Source: Lacinutrix sp. Hel_I_90 (GTDB taxonomy: Bacteria; Bacteroidota; Bacteroidia; Flavobacteriales; Flavobacteriaceae). From it: DNA of 64,000 bases. The stretch is taken from contig NZ_JYNQ01000001.1 of assembly GCF_000934685.1 (NCBI RefSeq), forward strand, positions 2,654,501 to 2,718,500, written 5' to 3'. The position numbers and the translations under genes were made by a program. Shown here in pieces: positions 28,109 to 37,892 of this stretch. A model generated the notes under the pieces. It was not told the origin of the DNA. It worked only from the letters and a program-made list of their open reading frames with translations, and did no database searches. Position 1 is the stretch's first letter, and each line of letters starts with the position of its first letter.

Positions 28109-29788
28109 ATGAAAAAAACGCTACTTACTTTAATAACTATAATGGCCATTTTGGGATGTAAATCAAAAGACAATTCCAAAAATGCAGACGCGCAACCAGT
28201 AAAACCTATAGTCGAAAAAACACCTTTTGTATGGGAAGGCGCAAACTTATATTTTTTATTGACTGACCGTTTTAATAATGGGGATTCCAGTAATGATATT
28301 AATTATAACCGTACAGATAAAACGGGGAAGTTACGCGGTTTTGAAGGCGGAGATTTAAAAGGGATAACACAAAAAATTAACGAAGGGTATTTTACAAATT
28401 TAGGTGTTAACGCCATATGGATGTCGCCCATTTTCGAACAAATTCATGGGGGCACAGATGAAGGTACAGGAAAAACGTATGGCTATCATGGCTATTGGAC
28501 TAAAGATTGGACGGCCTTAGATGCTAATTTTGGAACTCGTGAAGATTTAAAACTGCTTATAGCCTCTGCGCATGCTAAAGGTATTCGCGTGGTTTTAGAT
28601 GCAGTTATTAATCATACAGGACCAGTAACGGAAAAAGATCCGGTGTGGCCTGATGAATGGGTGAGAACTGGCCCAGAATGTACATACACGAATTACGAAA
28701 ATACGATTACTTGTACTTTAGTTAAAAATTTACCAGACATAAAAACCGAAAGTAACGAGAATGTAGCATTACCACCCCAATTGGTTGCAAAATGGAAAGC
28801 CGAAGGAAGATACGATCAAGAAGTTGCAGAGTTGAATGCTTTTTTTAAACGAACAGGACATCCACGAGCACCACGATTTTATATTATGAAATGGCTCACG
28901 GATTATATTTTAGATTTTGGTATTGATGGTTATAGAGCAGATACCGTAAAGCATACCGAAGAATATGTGTGGCAAGAATTTAAGGATCAATGTGATTTCG
29001 CTTTCGCGGAATGGAAGGAGAATAATCCAGAGGCTATTTTAGACACGACAGGGTTTTATTTAGTTGGTGAAGTTTATAACTATGGCATTTCCTCTGGAAC
29101 AGCGTTTGATATGGGTGATAAAAAGGTAAATTATTTTGACGAGGCTTTCCATCAACTCATTAATTTTGAATTGAAATGGAATGTCAAGCAGCAAAGTAAA
29201 GAGACTGTTTTTAGTCGGTATTCAAACATGCTAAGTAGTGATTTAAAAGGCTTCGGAACCTTAAACTATATGAGTTCACATGACGACGGGCAACCTTTCG
29301 ATCCTAATCGCGAAAAACCATACGAAACGGCAACCATGTTGCTGTTAACACCAGGGGCTTCACAAATATATTATGGCGATGAGTCTGCACGTTCTTTAGT
29401 TATTGATGGAACCGTTGGAGATGCTACCTTACGTTCATTCATGAATTGGGAGGAGATTAAAACCAATCCTGAAACCCAAAAGGTATTAAAGCATTGGCAA
29501 AAACTAGGGCAATTTAGAGCAAATCACCCGGCAGTTGGCGCAGGAATACATCAAATGATTAGTGAACAGCCTTATGTGTTTTCAAGACAGTTTTCAAAAG
29601 ACAATTATAAGGATGTAGTAGTGGTTGGATTAGATTTAAACCTAGGAGAAAAAGAAATAAACCTGTCTGCCGTTTTTAAAAATGGAGACCTATTGCATGA
29701 TGCTTATTCAAAGCAAGTGATTGAAGTGGTAGACGGTAAAGCAACCTTCTCTTCAGCATTCAACCTCGTATTATTAGAAAAGAAATAA
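28109..29788 (+). CDS. GH13 alpha-amylase family lipoprotein
   Basis: 559 residues. Lipoprotein signal with Cys17 in AILGCKSKDN. The catalytic barrel starts near residue 45 (LYFLLTDRFNNGD). The three catalytic acids are D278 in DGYRADTVKH, E321 in LVGEVYN and D392 in SSHDDG. NHTGP at about 168-172 is region I. It is a periplasmic or surface-anchored endo-acting enzyme or glucosidase on alpha-glucans. It follows the GH31 gene by 49 bp and precedes a second, different GH13 gene. Confidence 0.92.
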   Translation: MKKTLLTLITIMAILGCKSKDNSKNADAQPVKPIVEKTPFVWEGANLYFLLTDRFNNGDSSNDINYNRTDKTGKLRGFEGGDLKGITQKINEGYFTNLGVNAIWMSPIFEQIHGGTDEGTGKTYGYHGYWTKDWTALDANFGTREDLKLLIASAHAKGIRVVLDAVINHTGPVTEKDPVWPDEWVRTGPECTYTNYENTITCTLVKNLPDIKTESNENVALPPQLVAKWKAEGRYDQEVAELNAFFKRTGHPRAPRFYIMKWLTDYILDFGIDGYRADTVKHTEEYVWQEFKDQCDFAFAEWKENNPEAILDTTGFYLVGEVYNYGISSGTAFDMGDKKVNYFDEAFHQLINFELKWNVKQQSKETVFSRYSNMLSSDLKGFGTLNYMSSHDDGQPFDPNREKPYETATMLLLTPGASQIYYGDESARSLVIDGTVGDATLRSFMNWEEIKTNPETQKVLKHWQKLGQFRANHPAVGAGIHQMISEQPYVFSRQFSKDNYKDVVVVGLDLNLGEKEINLSAVFKNGDLLHDAYSKQVIEVVDGKATFSSAFNLVLLEKK

Positions 29789-29839
29789 CAATAGATTTCC
29801 TAGCGCAGCTTCGGGATCATAGAATAAAAACAAATTTAC

Positions 29840-31258
29840 ATGAACAAACAAATCATAGTATTACTTGCGGTGGTGTCATTTTTAGGATGTAGGGAAGAAA
29901 CACAAACACAAATAATGGAAACCGCTACTGTTAAAACCTTAGCGCCAGTATCTCCCGAAATGATGGAGACTGGGATTATTTACGAAGCTAATATTCGTCA
30001 ATATTCACCTGAAGGTACTTTTAAGGCATTTACAAAAGACATTCCGCAGTTAAAAACATTAGGTGTTAATACCATTTGGTTAATGCCTGTATTTCCTATT
30101 TCAGAAACGAAACGTAAAGCAACTGGAGGCGCCGATAGTAAATTTGCATCCGAATTTCCAGAAGCCGAACAATCTAAATACCTAGGTAGTTACTATGCCG
30201 TATCAGATTTCACAAAAATAAACCCAGAATTCGGAACCATTGAAGACTTTAGAACTTTGGTAAAAACAGCGCATGAGAATAACATTTATGTAATTTTAGA
30301 TTGGGTGCCAAACCATACCGGTTGGGATCATATTTGGTTGAAAGAGCATCCAGAATATTATACGCAAAATGAGAAGGGCGAGGTTATTCATCCAAAAGAC
30401 ACGGATTGGAGCGATGTTGCCGATTTAAATTACGAGAATCAAAACATGCGGAATGCCATGATTGATGCGATGAGTTATTGGATAACTAAAGAAAATGTTG
30501 ATGGCTTTAGATGTGATGTTGCCAGCTCAGTACCTACTGATTTTTGGGAACAAGCCATCCCGAAATTAAGAGCACAAAAAGATATTTTTATGCTGGCCGA
30601 AGCTTGGGAGCCAGAATTATTAAAAGACGGTTTGTTTGATATGGGCTATGCTTGGGATCGCCATCACATAATGAATGCGATAGCTAAAGGAGAACAAGAG
30701 GCCACAGCTTGGCATGCAGTTATAGCGCAAGATAGTGCACGTTATGAAGCGAATGATATCTTGATGAACTTTGTGACTAATCACGATGAAAACTCATGGA
30801 ATGGCACCATCAAAGAACGTATGGGTAAAGCAAGTGAAGTCATGACAGCTTTAAGTTATATGACACCTGGAATGCCTTTAATTTATTCTGGTCAGGAATA
30901 CGATTTAGACCACAGATTGTTGTTTTTTGAAAAAGATTCGTTTCCACATACGAAAGGAAACATGTGGAAAATATTAGAAAAGTTAGGTCAGCTAAAGGTC
31001 GAAAATGAAGCGCTAAACGGTGGAAAAAATGCAGCGGCTTATAAAAACCTGAGTGACAGCAAAGACGTGATTGCGTTTAGTAGAACAAAAGGAAATAATA
31101 AGGTTGTTTTTTTAGCAAACGTTACTGATGCCCCTTTAAAAACAAACACGCCTGCAACTGGAAAATATACAGACTATTTTTCTGGAGAGCCTATAGAATT
31201 AAAAGGAGTCGCCCTGGCTCTAAAACCTTGGGAATATAAAATATTAGTATCTAATTAA
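29840..31258 (+). CDS. GH13 alpha-amylase family lipoprotein (second copy, different subfamily)
   Basis: 472 residues. Lipoprotein signal with Cys17 in SFLGCREETQ. The barrel begins IIYEANIRQYSPEGTF. Region I is VPNHTGWDH. The catalytic acids are D226 in DGFRCDVAS, E254 in MLAEAWE and D316 in TNHDENSWNG. It is shorter than the preceding GH13 enzyme and only distantly similar, so they probably have different product profiles. It is the last gene of the rightward operon, followed by a strong terminator. Confidence 0.92.
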   Translation: MNKQIIVLLAVVSFLGCREETQTQIMETATVKTLAPVSPEMMETGIIYEANIRQYSPEGTFKAFTKDIPQLKTLGVNTIWLMPVFPISETKRKATGGADSKFASEFPEAEQSKYLGSYYAVSDFTKINPEFGTIEDFRTLVKTAHENNIYVILDWVPNHTGWDHIWLKEHPEYYTQNEKGEVIHPKDTDWSDVADLNYENQNMRNAMIDAMSYWITKENVDGFRCDVASSVPTDFWEQAIPKLRAQKDIFMLAEAWEPELLKDGLFDMGYAWDRHHIMNAIAKGEQEATAWHAVIAQDSARYEANDILMNFVTNHDENSWNGTIKERMGKASEVMTALSYMTPGMPLIYSGQEYDLDHRLLFFEKDSFPHTKGNMWKILEKLGQLKVENEALNGGKNAAAYKNLSDSKDVIAFSRTKGNNKVVFLANVTDAPLKTNTPATGKYTDYFSGEPIELKGVALALKPWEYKILVSN

Positions 31259-31282
31259 TGCCAACCATTAATTAGCTTTTAG

Positions 31283-31313
31283 CCTCACATTTTAATTAGT
31301 GTGAGGTTTTTTT
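31283..31313 (+). terminator. Terminator of the rightward glucan operon
   Basis: CCTCACA (31283-31289) pairs with TGTGAGG (31300-31306), followed by seven T. The hairpin overlaps the last codons and stop of the convergent small membrane protein gene. Confidence 0.88.
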
Positions 31314-31538
31314 ATATCTTAATAAAGATATAAGGGATACAAAAGCCCATACGCCTTCTAATATGATAAAGGGAAGATATTTCATTAGTATAGAAGCAAA
31401 ACAGGCCAAGCCAGCTCCAATGAAATTGAGTAAAATAAACGGTAAATCTTTATTTGTTAATGTACCAATGACATTTAATATATAAGCAAGAAGTATAAGG
31501 AAAACGCCAATAAAACCAGTCCAATCTGTAGTATTCAT
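31296..31538 (-). CDS. Small three-helix membrane protein (CBU_0592-like)
   Basis: 80 residues with three hydrophobic helices (about 5-25, 32-52 and 55-73). The NFIGAGLACFASIL segment and the FIILEGVWAFVSLISLL end look like the CBU_0592-type small membrane proteins. The function is unknown. Its 3' end lies inside the terminator of the convergent operon, whose stem sequence is also its last codons. Confidence 0.65.
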   Translation of the reverse strand: MNTTDWTGFIGVFLILLAYILNVIGTLTNKDLPFILLNFIGAGLACFASILMKYLPFIILEGVWAFVSLISLLRYKKTSH

Positions 31539-31695
31539 ATGTTTTACATCATGTGTTTTTTAGTTTATAGTAAAAAGGCTCTAAAGAAATAGGGAGGCAC
31601 TAAGCTACAAAAAAAGTATTTACAAATCCTATTGCCTTGGGTTGTGTGGGGAGATTCTAAAAATTATTTAGTAAGAATGGTAACGTCCTTACGCT

Positions 31696-32769
31696 TTAAT
31701 CCTCCTTGGAGTCCCAAACCATGGCAATCATTTTATAAAAGTCATCTTTATTAAACGTATAGTGCTTTTCGGTATTTACTCTATGTATTAAAACCAATTT
31801 GGACCCTGGATAAATCCCTAACATATGGACACCTGTACCTGTATGATAAAAGGATTTTGTTTGTCTGTTTTCATTTGGAATTAACACATTCCAAAGCATA
31901 CCATAGGCAATACCGTAGAACTTGTTAGTAAGGGAATATGGCTTTGTAGATTGTTCTATCCATTGTTCAGGAACAATTTGTTCGTCTCCCCATTTGCCTT
32001 TGTTTAGATACAGTTCACCATATAAGGCTAAATCTCTTGTCGATAATCGAAAGTGATACGCAGGAAATCTAGATTTGCTGGTTTCATATTGATAAAAACC
32101 ATCGACATCTGGGATTTCCCAGTTCTCGCCTGGGTCTGTTACTGTTATGTATTTGTTATCATAAGCCATTCCTAAAGGCTGTGCTATGTGTTTGTAAAAC
32201 AGATTGTAAATGGTTTCGCCAGAACATTTTTCTAGAATATAACCTAAGGTGTTAAAGTCCCAATTGTTATAGTAATAAAATTCATTGGGCCTATGAAGGC
32301 CTCTTTCTGGTCTGTTTTTTACCATGCCTTCTGAAACCGCTGCAGCATTATGATAGATTCCTGATCTTGATTTTAATAAATCGGCGATTGTAGCAGATTT
32401 TTCTAAAGAACTTAACTCAGGAGCAATATCTTTAATGCCTAGATCTTTTAATGTCCAAGTTGTGTCAATCGTTCCGTTGTTTGTATAAATGCCGTAGAGG
32501 GAATTTAAGAGCGCTTTTCTTATAGAATGCACCAACAGTTTTTCGTGCGTGTTTCCCCATTGATAAACTATTTTTCCATCGACTAAAATCATGAGGGAAG
32601 AAGAGCCCGCTTGTTCCAAAAAAAGGCCTAATGAATCGAGTTTTGCTTTTGAAAATTTTTTTTCAATCGGATCTATAGATTCCAGTTTAAACGAACTTTG
32701 AGCACTAACTTTAGTGGTCACTAATAGTGTGACTAGAATAGGTAGTAAAAACTTCAGTGGTTTATTCAT
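31696..32769 (-). CDS. Serine hydrolase of the beta-lactamase/penicillin-binding fold
   Basis: 357 residues. Signal peptide (ending TTKVSAQS). The SxxK motif is SIRK (about residue 84). The YxN-like motif is the YYNN of the segment before WDFNTLGYIL. The third motif is HTGTG, replacing the KTG box. This is the class C beta-lactamase-like group of esterases and peptidases, and real beta-lactam hydrolysis is not implied. It is a periplasmic monocistronic gene. Confidence 0.85.
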   Translation of the reverse strand: MNKPLKFLLPILVTLLVTTKVSAQSSFKLESIDPIEKKFSKAKLDSLGLFLEQAGSSSLMILVDGKIVYQWGNTHEKLLVHSIRKALLNSLYGIYTNNGTIDTTWTLKDLGIKDIAPELSSLEKSATIADLLKSRSGIYHNAAAVSEGMVKNRPERGLHRPNEFYYYNNWDFNTLGYILEKCSGETIYNLFYKHIAQPLGMAYDNKYITVTDPGENWEIPDVDGFYQYETSKSRFPAYHFRLSTRDLALYGELYLNKGKWGDEQIVPEQWIEQSTKPYSLTNKFYGIAYGMLWNVLIPNENRQTKSFYHTGTGVHMLGIYPGSKLVLIHRVNTEKHYTFNKDDFYKMIAMVWDSKED

Positions 32770-33418
32770 GTTGTTCTTTAGTAATAGAGACTATTATTTT
32801 TGATCTGTGTTACAAATTAAGCATAAAATATAAATGTTTTTCCGGTACTCTTCCGTTAAATAATGTCGGTTCATTTTTTTAATACAGATACCAATAGTGA
32901 GTTTAATACCCTCTATTTTTTATTCAGGTCTGTGTAACACTCTCATAAATTTAGCTTTAACTGGCATATGTGCAGAGGTATTGGATTTTTATAAGATTAA
33001 TTTTACCGTTCAGTAAAAAGAGCAAAGAAGGTATGCCTGTTTTTTTAAAATTAAATAAAATGAATCAATCCCGTATGGTTTTCCTGAATTTTCGCTCTTG
33101 GGGATCTGCATGTTCTAGTTTAAATCTAATCTGAGAGGAAGAATTAGGTGTTGAGGTACAATAGGGTATTATACCAAATAGGAACTGGAGCTACTTTAAA
33201 GACCAAGAATTTTGAGTCAAATTCTTCTGTACTATTAAAAAATGTTATTTTGTTTGTTGATGGAAAGTCGTGTCGTTTTAAGCTATTATTATAGTAATGT
33301 TTTGTTCTCAAATGAGAGTACTCTAACTTTTTTTTTTATAAATTAGCTTAAGAGTGGGGCTGTAAAAATTTAAGAGTGATTATTCTTATACTTTGTAACA
33401 ACTAATGGGTGATTTTTT
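32770..33418. other. Long intergenic region, nothing convincing seen
   Basis: A 649-bp AT-rich interval between divergent genes. Only very short open frames are present (for example 24 codons at 33060). It should hold promoters for the serine hydrolase and the histidine kinase, but no clear TAnnTTTG box with a good -33 partner was found. Confidence 0.5.
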
Positions 33419-35206
33419 ATGTGGAAAAGGATTTTTAAATGTTTTGTAATACTTTATCTCCCACTTTTTATATTATCTCTAGTTTTTTTTGTTTCTCAAA
33501 AAAGAGAACAAATAAAATATTTCTCGCAGTTACAAAAGCGTGAAACCAGAATTAAGAAAGAGTTTTTTATAGATCTTTTCCGCACACCTATTCAAAATGC
33601 CAATTACTGGTCAAAATTGCAATACCCAAGGGGATTTGATCCGTTGAATACCCATGCCGTTTTCATGAAGCCTTATATCGAAATTATTAAAGGTGTTACA
33701 GATTATGATCAGTTTCGATTTATAGACTTGAGTGGAAAGGAGATTTTTCGAGCAGAACGGAAAGGGATTGATTCAATAGTGTTAGAAGACTTGCAGGATA
33801 AACACAATCGGCGCTATTTTAAAGAGGGTGTCGAGTTGAGCTCTGGTAAGCTTTACTTGTCTCAAATTAATTTAAATAGAGAGTATGGTTATATCGAAAG
33901 GCCTTATAAGCCTGTGTTGCGAGTCGTTGCTCCTGTTTTTGATATTGATAAAAAGAAGATTGGAGTAGTCGTTATAAATTTTAAGATGGAGCGCATCCTT
34001 AATCGATTAAAATCTAACATCGTTGATAATAATTTTTATTTAGTAGATGACAACCTAAATATTATTACATCCAATACGGATAGAGAACATATTCCATTTG
34101 AAATATCGGACTCAGTGGTTCCTTTGAATAAGAAGTATGGGCTTTCCGAAGCCGTATTTAAGAAAGACACAACCTTTTTTAAGAACAACCATATCTGGTC
34201 TATAAAAACCTTAAATTTAAATGGGCCCGATCTGACATCTGATTTTGGTTCTAGATCTCCAATAGAAATAGTAACACCTGCTAATTGGGCTGTGGTTCAA
34301 GAGTTACCTCCAAAATTTTTACATTCCAGTTTAATGCTGCTTTATTTTAGTGTTGGCGTTTTTAATGTGTTAGCTATAGCCTTACTCATGACGGTGGCAT
34401 ATTTTTTTATAAAGAATAGAATAGAAAAGGAAAGGTACTTTAAAGAAATGGAAGCGAATAATGCAATACTCTCTCAAAAAAGTATTCAGTTACAAAATAA
34501 TAATAAGCAAATTTCAAAAATTAATCGGCGATTAGAAATCAGAAATAAACAGTTAAATGAATTTAATTATCTGGTTTCACATAATCTTAAGGCTCCAGTA
34601 TCAAGTATGTCTGTAATTGTTTCTATGATTGAAAAAGAGCAGGAACAAGAAAAAATAAATGAACTCCTACCTAAGCTAAGTCAAGTAGCAGAAAGTATAA
34701 GTGACCTGACAAAAGATATGGGCAATTATGTGTCTGTGTTAAACGAAAAAAACTTAAAAGTAGAGGAGGTAGAGCTTAGCAAGCTCATCAATCAAGTAAA
34801 AAAGGAATGCTTTGAAACGCTATTAGATGCTGTGGATTTTAAAGTGTCCGTTGATTTTAAAGCTTGGCAGGAGGTTGTGTTTTCTAAATTTTATATGCAA
34901 AGTATCTTACAAAATCTACTTTCTAATGCCATAAAATACAGACGTAGCGATGTCACTTCTTTTATTCATTTTGAGACCGCATTTGAGGGTCAGAACAAAG
35001 TATTGTTAGTCAAGGACAATGGAATAGGGATCAATCTTGAAAAGCACGGAGAGAATATTTTTAAACTTTATAAAAGATTTCATAGAGACATTTCAGGAAA
35101 TGGGGTTGGATTATTTTTGGTAAAATCGCAATTAGAGACCTTGAACGCAACCATCACTGTTGAAAGCGAAGAAAATAAAGGGACCACCTTTAAAATACAA
35201 TTTTAA
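33419..35206 (+). CDS. Membrane sensor histidine kinase with Cache-like periplasmic domain
   Basis: 595 residues. Transmembrane helix at about 8-26; periplasmic region 30-300 with a Cache/PDC-like pattern (YDQFRFIDLSGKEIFRAER); second helix 306-330; coiled coil 335-380; phosphoacceptor H388 in LVSHNLKAP; N box LLSNAIKYR; G boxes DNGIGINL and GNGVGLFLVKS. The lack of HAMP and PAS domains is notable. It should pass phosphate to the response regulator encoded 5 bp downstream. The signal is unknown. Confidence 0.92.
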   Translation: MWKRIFKCFVILYLPLFILSLVFFVSQKREQIKYFSQLQKRETRIKKEFFIDLFRTPIQNANYWSKLQYPRGFDPLNTHAVFMKPYIEIIKGVTDYDQFRFIDLSGKEIFRAERKGIDSIVLEDLQDKHNRRYFKEGVELSSGKLYLSQINLNREYGYIERPYKPVLRVVAPVFDIDKKKIGVVVINFKMERILNRLKSNIVDNNFYLVDDNLNIITSNTDREHIPFEISDSVVPLNKKYGLSEAVFKKDTTFFKNNHIWSIKTLNLNGPDLTSDFGSRSPIEIVTPANWAVVQELPPKFLHSSLMLLYFSVGVFNVLAIALLMTVAYFFIKNRIEKERYFKEMEANNAILSQKSIQLQNNNKQISKINRRLEIRNKQLNEFNYLVSHNLKAPVSSMSVIVSMIEKEQEQEKINELLPKLSQVAESISDLTKDMGNYVSVLNEKNLKVEEVELSKLINQVKKECFETLLDAVDFKVSVDFKAWQEVVFSKFYMQSILQNLLSNAIKYRRSDVTSFIHFETAFEGQNKVLLVKDNGIGINLEKHGENIFKLYKRFHRDISGNGVGLFLVKSQLETLNATITVESEENKGTTFKIQF

Positions 35207-35211
35207 TTATT

Positions 35212-35622
35212 ATGAAAAAGTCTAATATACTGCTAGTAGATGACGATAAAGTATATCTTTTTATCATGAATAAAATAATTAGTGCGCTTTCCAGTGAATT
35301 GGAAGTGAGTTCCTTTACTGATGGGGAGCAAGCTGTTAAATTTTTAGAGCGGTGTACAGAAGAAGATATAAAACTACCAGAAGTCATTTTTCTAGATATC
35401 AACATGCCTTTTTTAGATGGTTGGGGGTTTTTGGCGGAATTTAAAAAATTAAAATCCAAAATTCATAAAAAAATAAACATCTATATGGTTAGTTCCTCTT
35501 CAAGAGAAGAGGACGTGCAACGAGCGGCACAATTTAAAGAGTTAACCGGATATGTTGTTAAGCCTATAGAAGAAGATAAATTAGTTGAAATATTCACCAA
35601 AATCTATGCTGATAATTGGTAA
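35212..35622 (+). CDS. Single-domain response regulator
   Basis: 136 residues consisting only of a receiver domain. Acidic pocket DDD at residues 10-12, phosphoacceptor D62 in FLDINMP, the Ser of MVSSSS near 94-97 in the switch position and K117 in VVKPI. No DNA-binding domain follows, so it acts by protein contact. It is co-transcribed with the kinase (5-bp gap). Confidence 0.93.
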   Translation: MKKSNILLVDDDKVYLFIMNKIISALSSELEVSSFTDGEQAVKFLERCTEEDIKLPEVIFLDINMPFLDGWGFLAEFKKLKSKIHKKINIYMVSSSSREEDVQRAAQFKELTGYVVKPIEEDKLVEIFTKIYADNW

Positions 35623-36057
35623 TAAAAAGAGATGATAGGTATTTATTAAAATTTCCACGGCCATACAAAAACAGAGCAGGCTTCTGGTTTTAAATAGCGA
35701 AATGTGTTTGCATAGTTATGTTTTTAGCCCTGAGGAACCATTTATAAATTAACTAGCGTTTATTTGGTTTAGGAAATGGATGTAAATTTATCATGATTTT
35801 CATCATTAACTGACAGATTTGCAGATGAATTTAATTTTCTTGAGATTGATTTTGAAAAAGGTTTTAAAGTTGAGTTCTGTTGCCAATAGAGGAATACAAC
35901 GCTATTGGCATTATAAATTTATTTGTTTATAATTATCCGTTGCAATTTTTTTTGGTTTTGGCGTGGTTTTGGCGGCTATGGTGGCATAAGTTTAAACTAA
36001 AATATTTGCTGCGTAAGAATTATGCAAAAAGTATTTTTTAAAATTAAAAAGTATAGT
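35623..36057. other. Intergenic region with one inverted repeat
   Basis: No convincing gene. TGCCAATAG (35881-35889) and CTATTGGCA (35902-35910) form a perfect 9-bp stem with a 12-nt loop, followed by AT-rich sequence without a clear T-run. It could be a weak terminator of the two-component operon or an operator of the FKBP gene. Confidence 0.45.
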
Positions 36058-36486
36058 ATGACGCAAGTTAAAGAGAACAACACGGTAAAAGTAAATTACA
36101 CAGGTAAATTAGCTGACGGACAAGTTTTTGACAGTTCTGAAGGAAAAGAACCATTAGAATTTACTTTAGGACAAGGACAGATTATACCTGGTTTTGAAAA
36201 AGGGTTAATTGATATGAAGTTAAATGAAAAAAAGACCATTACAATAGCTAAAGAGGAAGCGTACGGAGACATTAATGAGCAACTAAGACAAGAAGTTAAA
36301 AAAACCGAACTTCCTGAAGATATTAAGCCAGAAGTTGGGATGGGACTAGTTTCTAAATCTCCAGATGGACAAGAAATGAATTTACGTGTGGTTGAAGTTA
36401 GCGAAGAAAGTATTGTCGTAGACGGAAATCATCCATTAGCGGGAAAAGACCTTATTTTTGATCTTGAAGTGGTAGACATTAAATAG
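36058..36486 (+). CDS. FKBP-type peptidyl-prolyl isomerase (SlyD-like)
   Basis: 142 residues from the ATG at 36058 (MTQVKENNTVKVNYTG). A further ATG 12 codons upstream would only add a basic stretch that resembles no signal. The FKBP domain (VNYTGKLADGQVFDSSEG) is split by an insert-in-flap region (about 70-120), as in SlyD. It catalyses prolyl isomerisation and acts as a chaperone, probably in the cytoplasm. It stands alone, with a strong terminator 43 bp after the stop. Confidence 0.9.
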   Translation: MTQVKENNTVKVNYTGKLADGQVFDSSEGKEPLEFTLGQGQIIPGFEKGLIDMKLNEKKTITIAKEEAYGDINEQLRQEVKKTELPEDIKPEVGMGLVSKSPDGQEMNLRVVEVSEESIVVDGNHPLAGKDLIFDLEVVDIK

Positions 36487-36528
36487 ATAGAGATTACAAG
36501 ATATATTACTTATTTTAAAATTACCTGA

Positions 36529-36569
36529 TAGCCTTTGCTTAAATTTATTTAGCAAAGGCTATTTCTTTT
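36529..36569 (+). terminator. Terminator after the FKBP gene
   Basis: TAGCCTTTGCT (36529-36539) pairs perfectly with AGCAAAGGCTA (36551-36561), followed by TTTCTTTT. The stem could also serve the minus-strand small frame that ends at 36568. Confidence 0.9.
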
Positions 36570-36660
36570 AATGGGTGTAAAAATTTGTTTCCAAATCACC
36601 TAAAGCACTTGGTTTTAAAGCCGCTCTTCCTGATTTAGTAAAATAGTATGCCCTATTCAT
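36568..36660 (-). CDS. Candidate 30-residue small protein
   Basis: ATG at 36658-36660 opens 30 codons ending TAA at 36568-36570. The product begins MNRAYYFTKSGRAALKP and ends LETNFYTH. Its balanced composition is unlike random AT-rich sequence. It ends exactly at the terminator shared with the convergent FKBP gene. No homologue is known to me. This is only a candidate. Confidence 0.3.
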   Translation of the reverse strand: MNRAYYFTKSGRAALKPSALGDLETNFYTH

Positions 36661-36828
36661 TCTTTTTTAAAAGGTATGGTCTTAACAGAAAAAAGCCTCT
36701 ACTGTTATGTTTTTAAAACAGGTAAAGCCTTCAAAATAAACAGCAAAACCGAAGCGTAAAAAAAAATATTCTAACTTTACATCGCGTGTCTTTCCAAGAA
36801 GACCAATGTTTTAACAAAAGACGAACTT

Positions 36829-37860
36829 ATGAGCCACTCTAAAATCGAAATTTCTGGGAGTTATTTAATAAAAATGCTCCTTATTGTTGGAGGTGTTTTG
36901 ACGCTTCTCTACATGGGGTCTAACCTGTTGTTGCCTTTAGTGGTTGCGGCTATTATTGCGCTGCTATTAGACCAGCCTACCCAAAAAATGCAGCAGTGGG
37001 GCCTGCCCAATTGGCTAGCCATAACGTTGTCTATTCTTTTAATGGTGGTGATTTTTCTGCTGCTAACCTGGTTGGTTAGTTCACAGATAAACACCATGGC
37101 AGGCGATTGGCCAACAATTAAGGAAAAGGCAACAGTAAAATTGAACAACTTGACTGAATGGGCTAACCAGAATTTGAATTGGGACTATAAGGATTATGTA
37201 GACAATAACAAACGCTTGGTTGAAAAGATTGAGGGTTTGGCACAGGCTTTTGTTTCGTCAATAATGAATTTGCTGTCGCAATCTCTTATCATTTTTGTGT
37301 ACATTGTTCTTTTATTGATGCAGAAACAAATGTTCATCAATTTCTTTAAAAAAATCACGGCTAATACGGCTGCAATGTCTTCTCTTTTAAGTGCGTCTTC
37401 AAGCATTATTAGGAGTTATCTTTTTGGAAAAAGTAAGATTATGTTTTTTTTGTTCGCGATCTATTATCTTGGTTTTACTATTGGCTCCGTACCGTATGCC
37501 TTATTTTTGGCAGTGTTTGCGGCGCTTTTTTCAATTATTCCTTATGTTGGAAATATTATTGGTGGTGGTATTGCTGTGGTTTTGTCCTATTTGTACGCCG
37601 GCAGCACTCCAGCACTTATTGTGATTGGAGTGATTTCTGCAGCGCAGCTGCTAGAAAATTACATTCTTACGCCTTGGATTCTTGGTGATGAAACAGACTT
37701 GAATCCGTTTATTACGGTGTTTGGTATTATTCTTTTTAGTATGCTTTGGGGTACAGTGGGTGCTATTATCGCCCTCCCCATTATTGGAGTATTAAAAGTA
37801 ATATTCGAACATACCAAAGGCATGGAAGCCTATGCTTATTTGATTAAAAGAAAGGAGTGA
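36829..37860 (+). CDS. AI-2E family (PerM/TqsA-like) membrane protein
   Basis: 343 residues with about eight hydrophobic segments. Two pairs lie at the N-terminus (15-45 and 60-85), then a soluble insertion (90-140), and the conserved C-terminal block with FSIIPYVGNIIGGG and LENYILTPWILG typical of the family. Members export small solutes or act as sodium/proton antiporters. The autoinducer-2 link does not hold for all. No partner gene is apparent. Confidence 0.88.
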   Translation: MSHSKIEISGSYLIKMLLIVGGVLTLLYMGSNLLLPLVVAAIIALLLDQPTQKMQQWGLPNWLAITLSILLMVVIFLLLTWLVSSQINTMAGDWPTIKEKATVKLNNLTEWANQNLNWDYKDYVDNNKRLVEKIEGLAQAFVSSIMNLLSQSLIIFVYIVLLLMQKQMFINFFKKITANTAAMSSLLSASSSIIRSYLFGKSKIMFFLFAIYYLGFTIGSVPYALFLAVFAALFSIIPYVGNIIGGGIAVVLSYLYAGSTPALIVIGVISAAQLLENYILTPWILGDETDLNPFITVFGIILFSMLWGTVGAIIALPIIGVLKVIFEHTKGMEAYAYLIKRKE

Positions 37861-37892
37861 TGCTGCTGTGTTAATGGTCGTATTTTCTATTG

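Noticed and set aside
31696-32769. True class C beta-lactamase
   Set aside because: KTG is replaced by HTG and the protein resembles general serine hydrolases, so resistance is not inferred.
35820-35890. Short plus-strand frame before the FKBP gene
   Set aside because: About 30 codons without a start codon; not distinguishable from chance.
36829-37860. Quorum-sensing autoinducer-2 exporter
   Set aside because: The family name is historical, and no luxS or other AI-2 gene is nearby.
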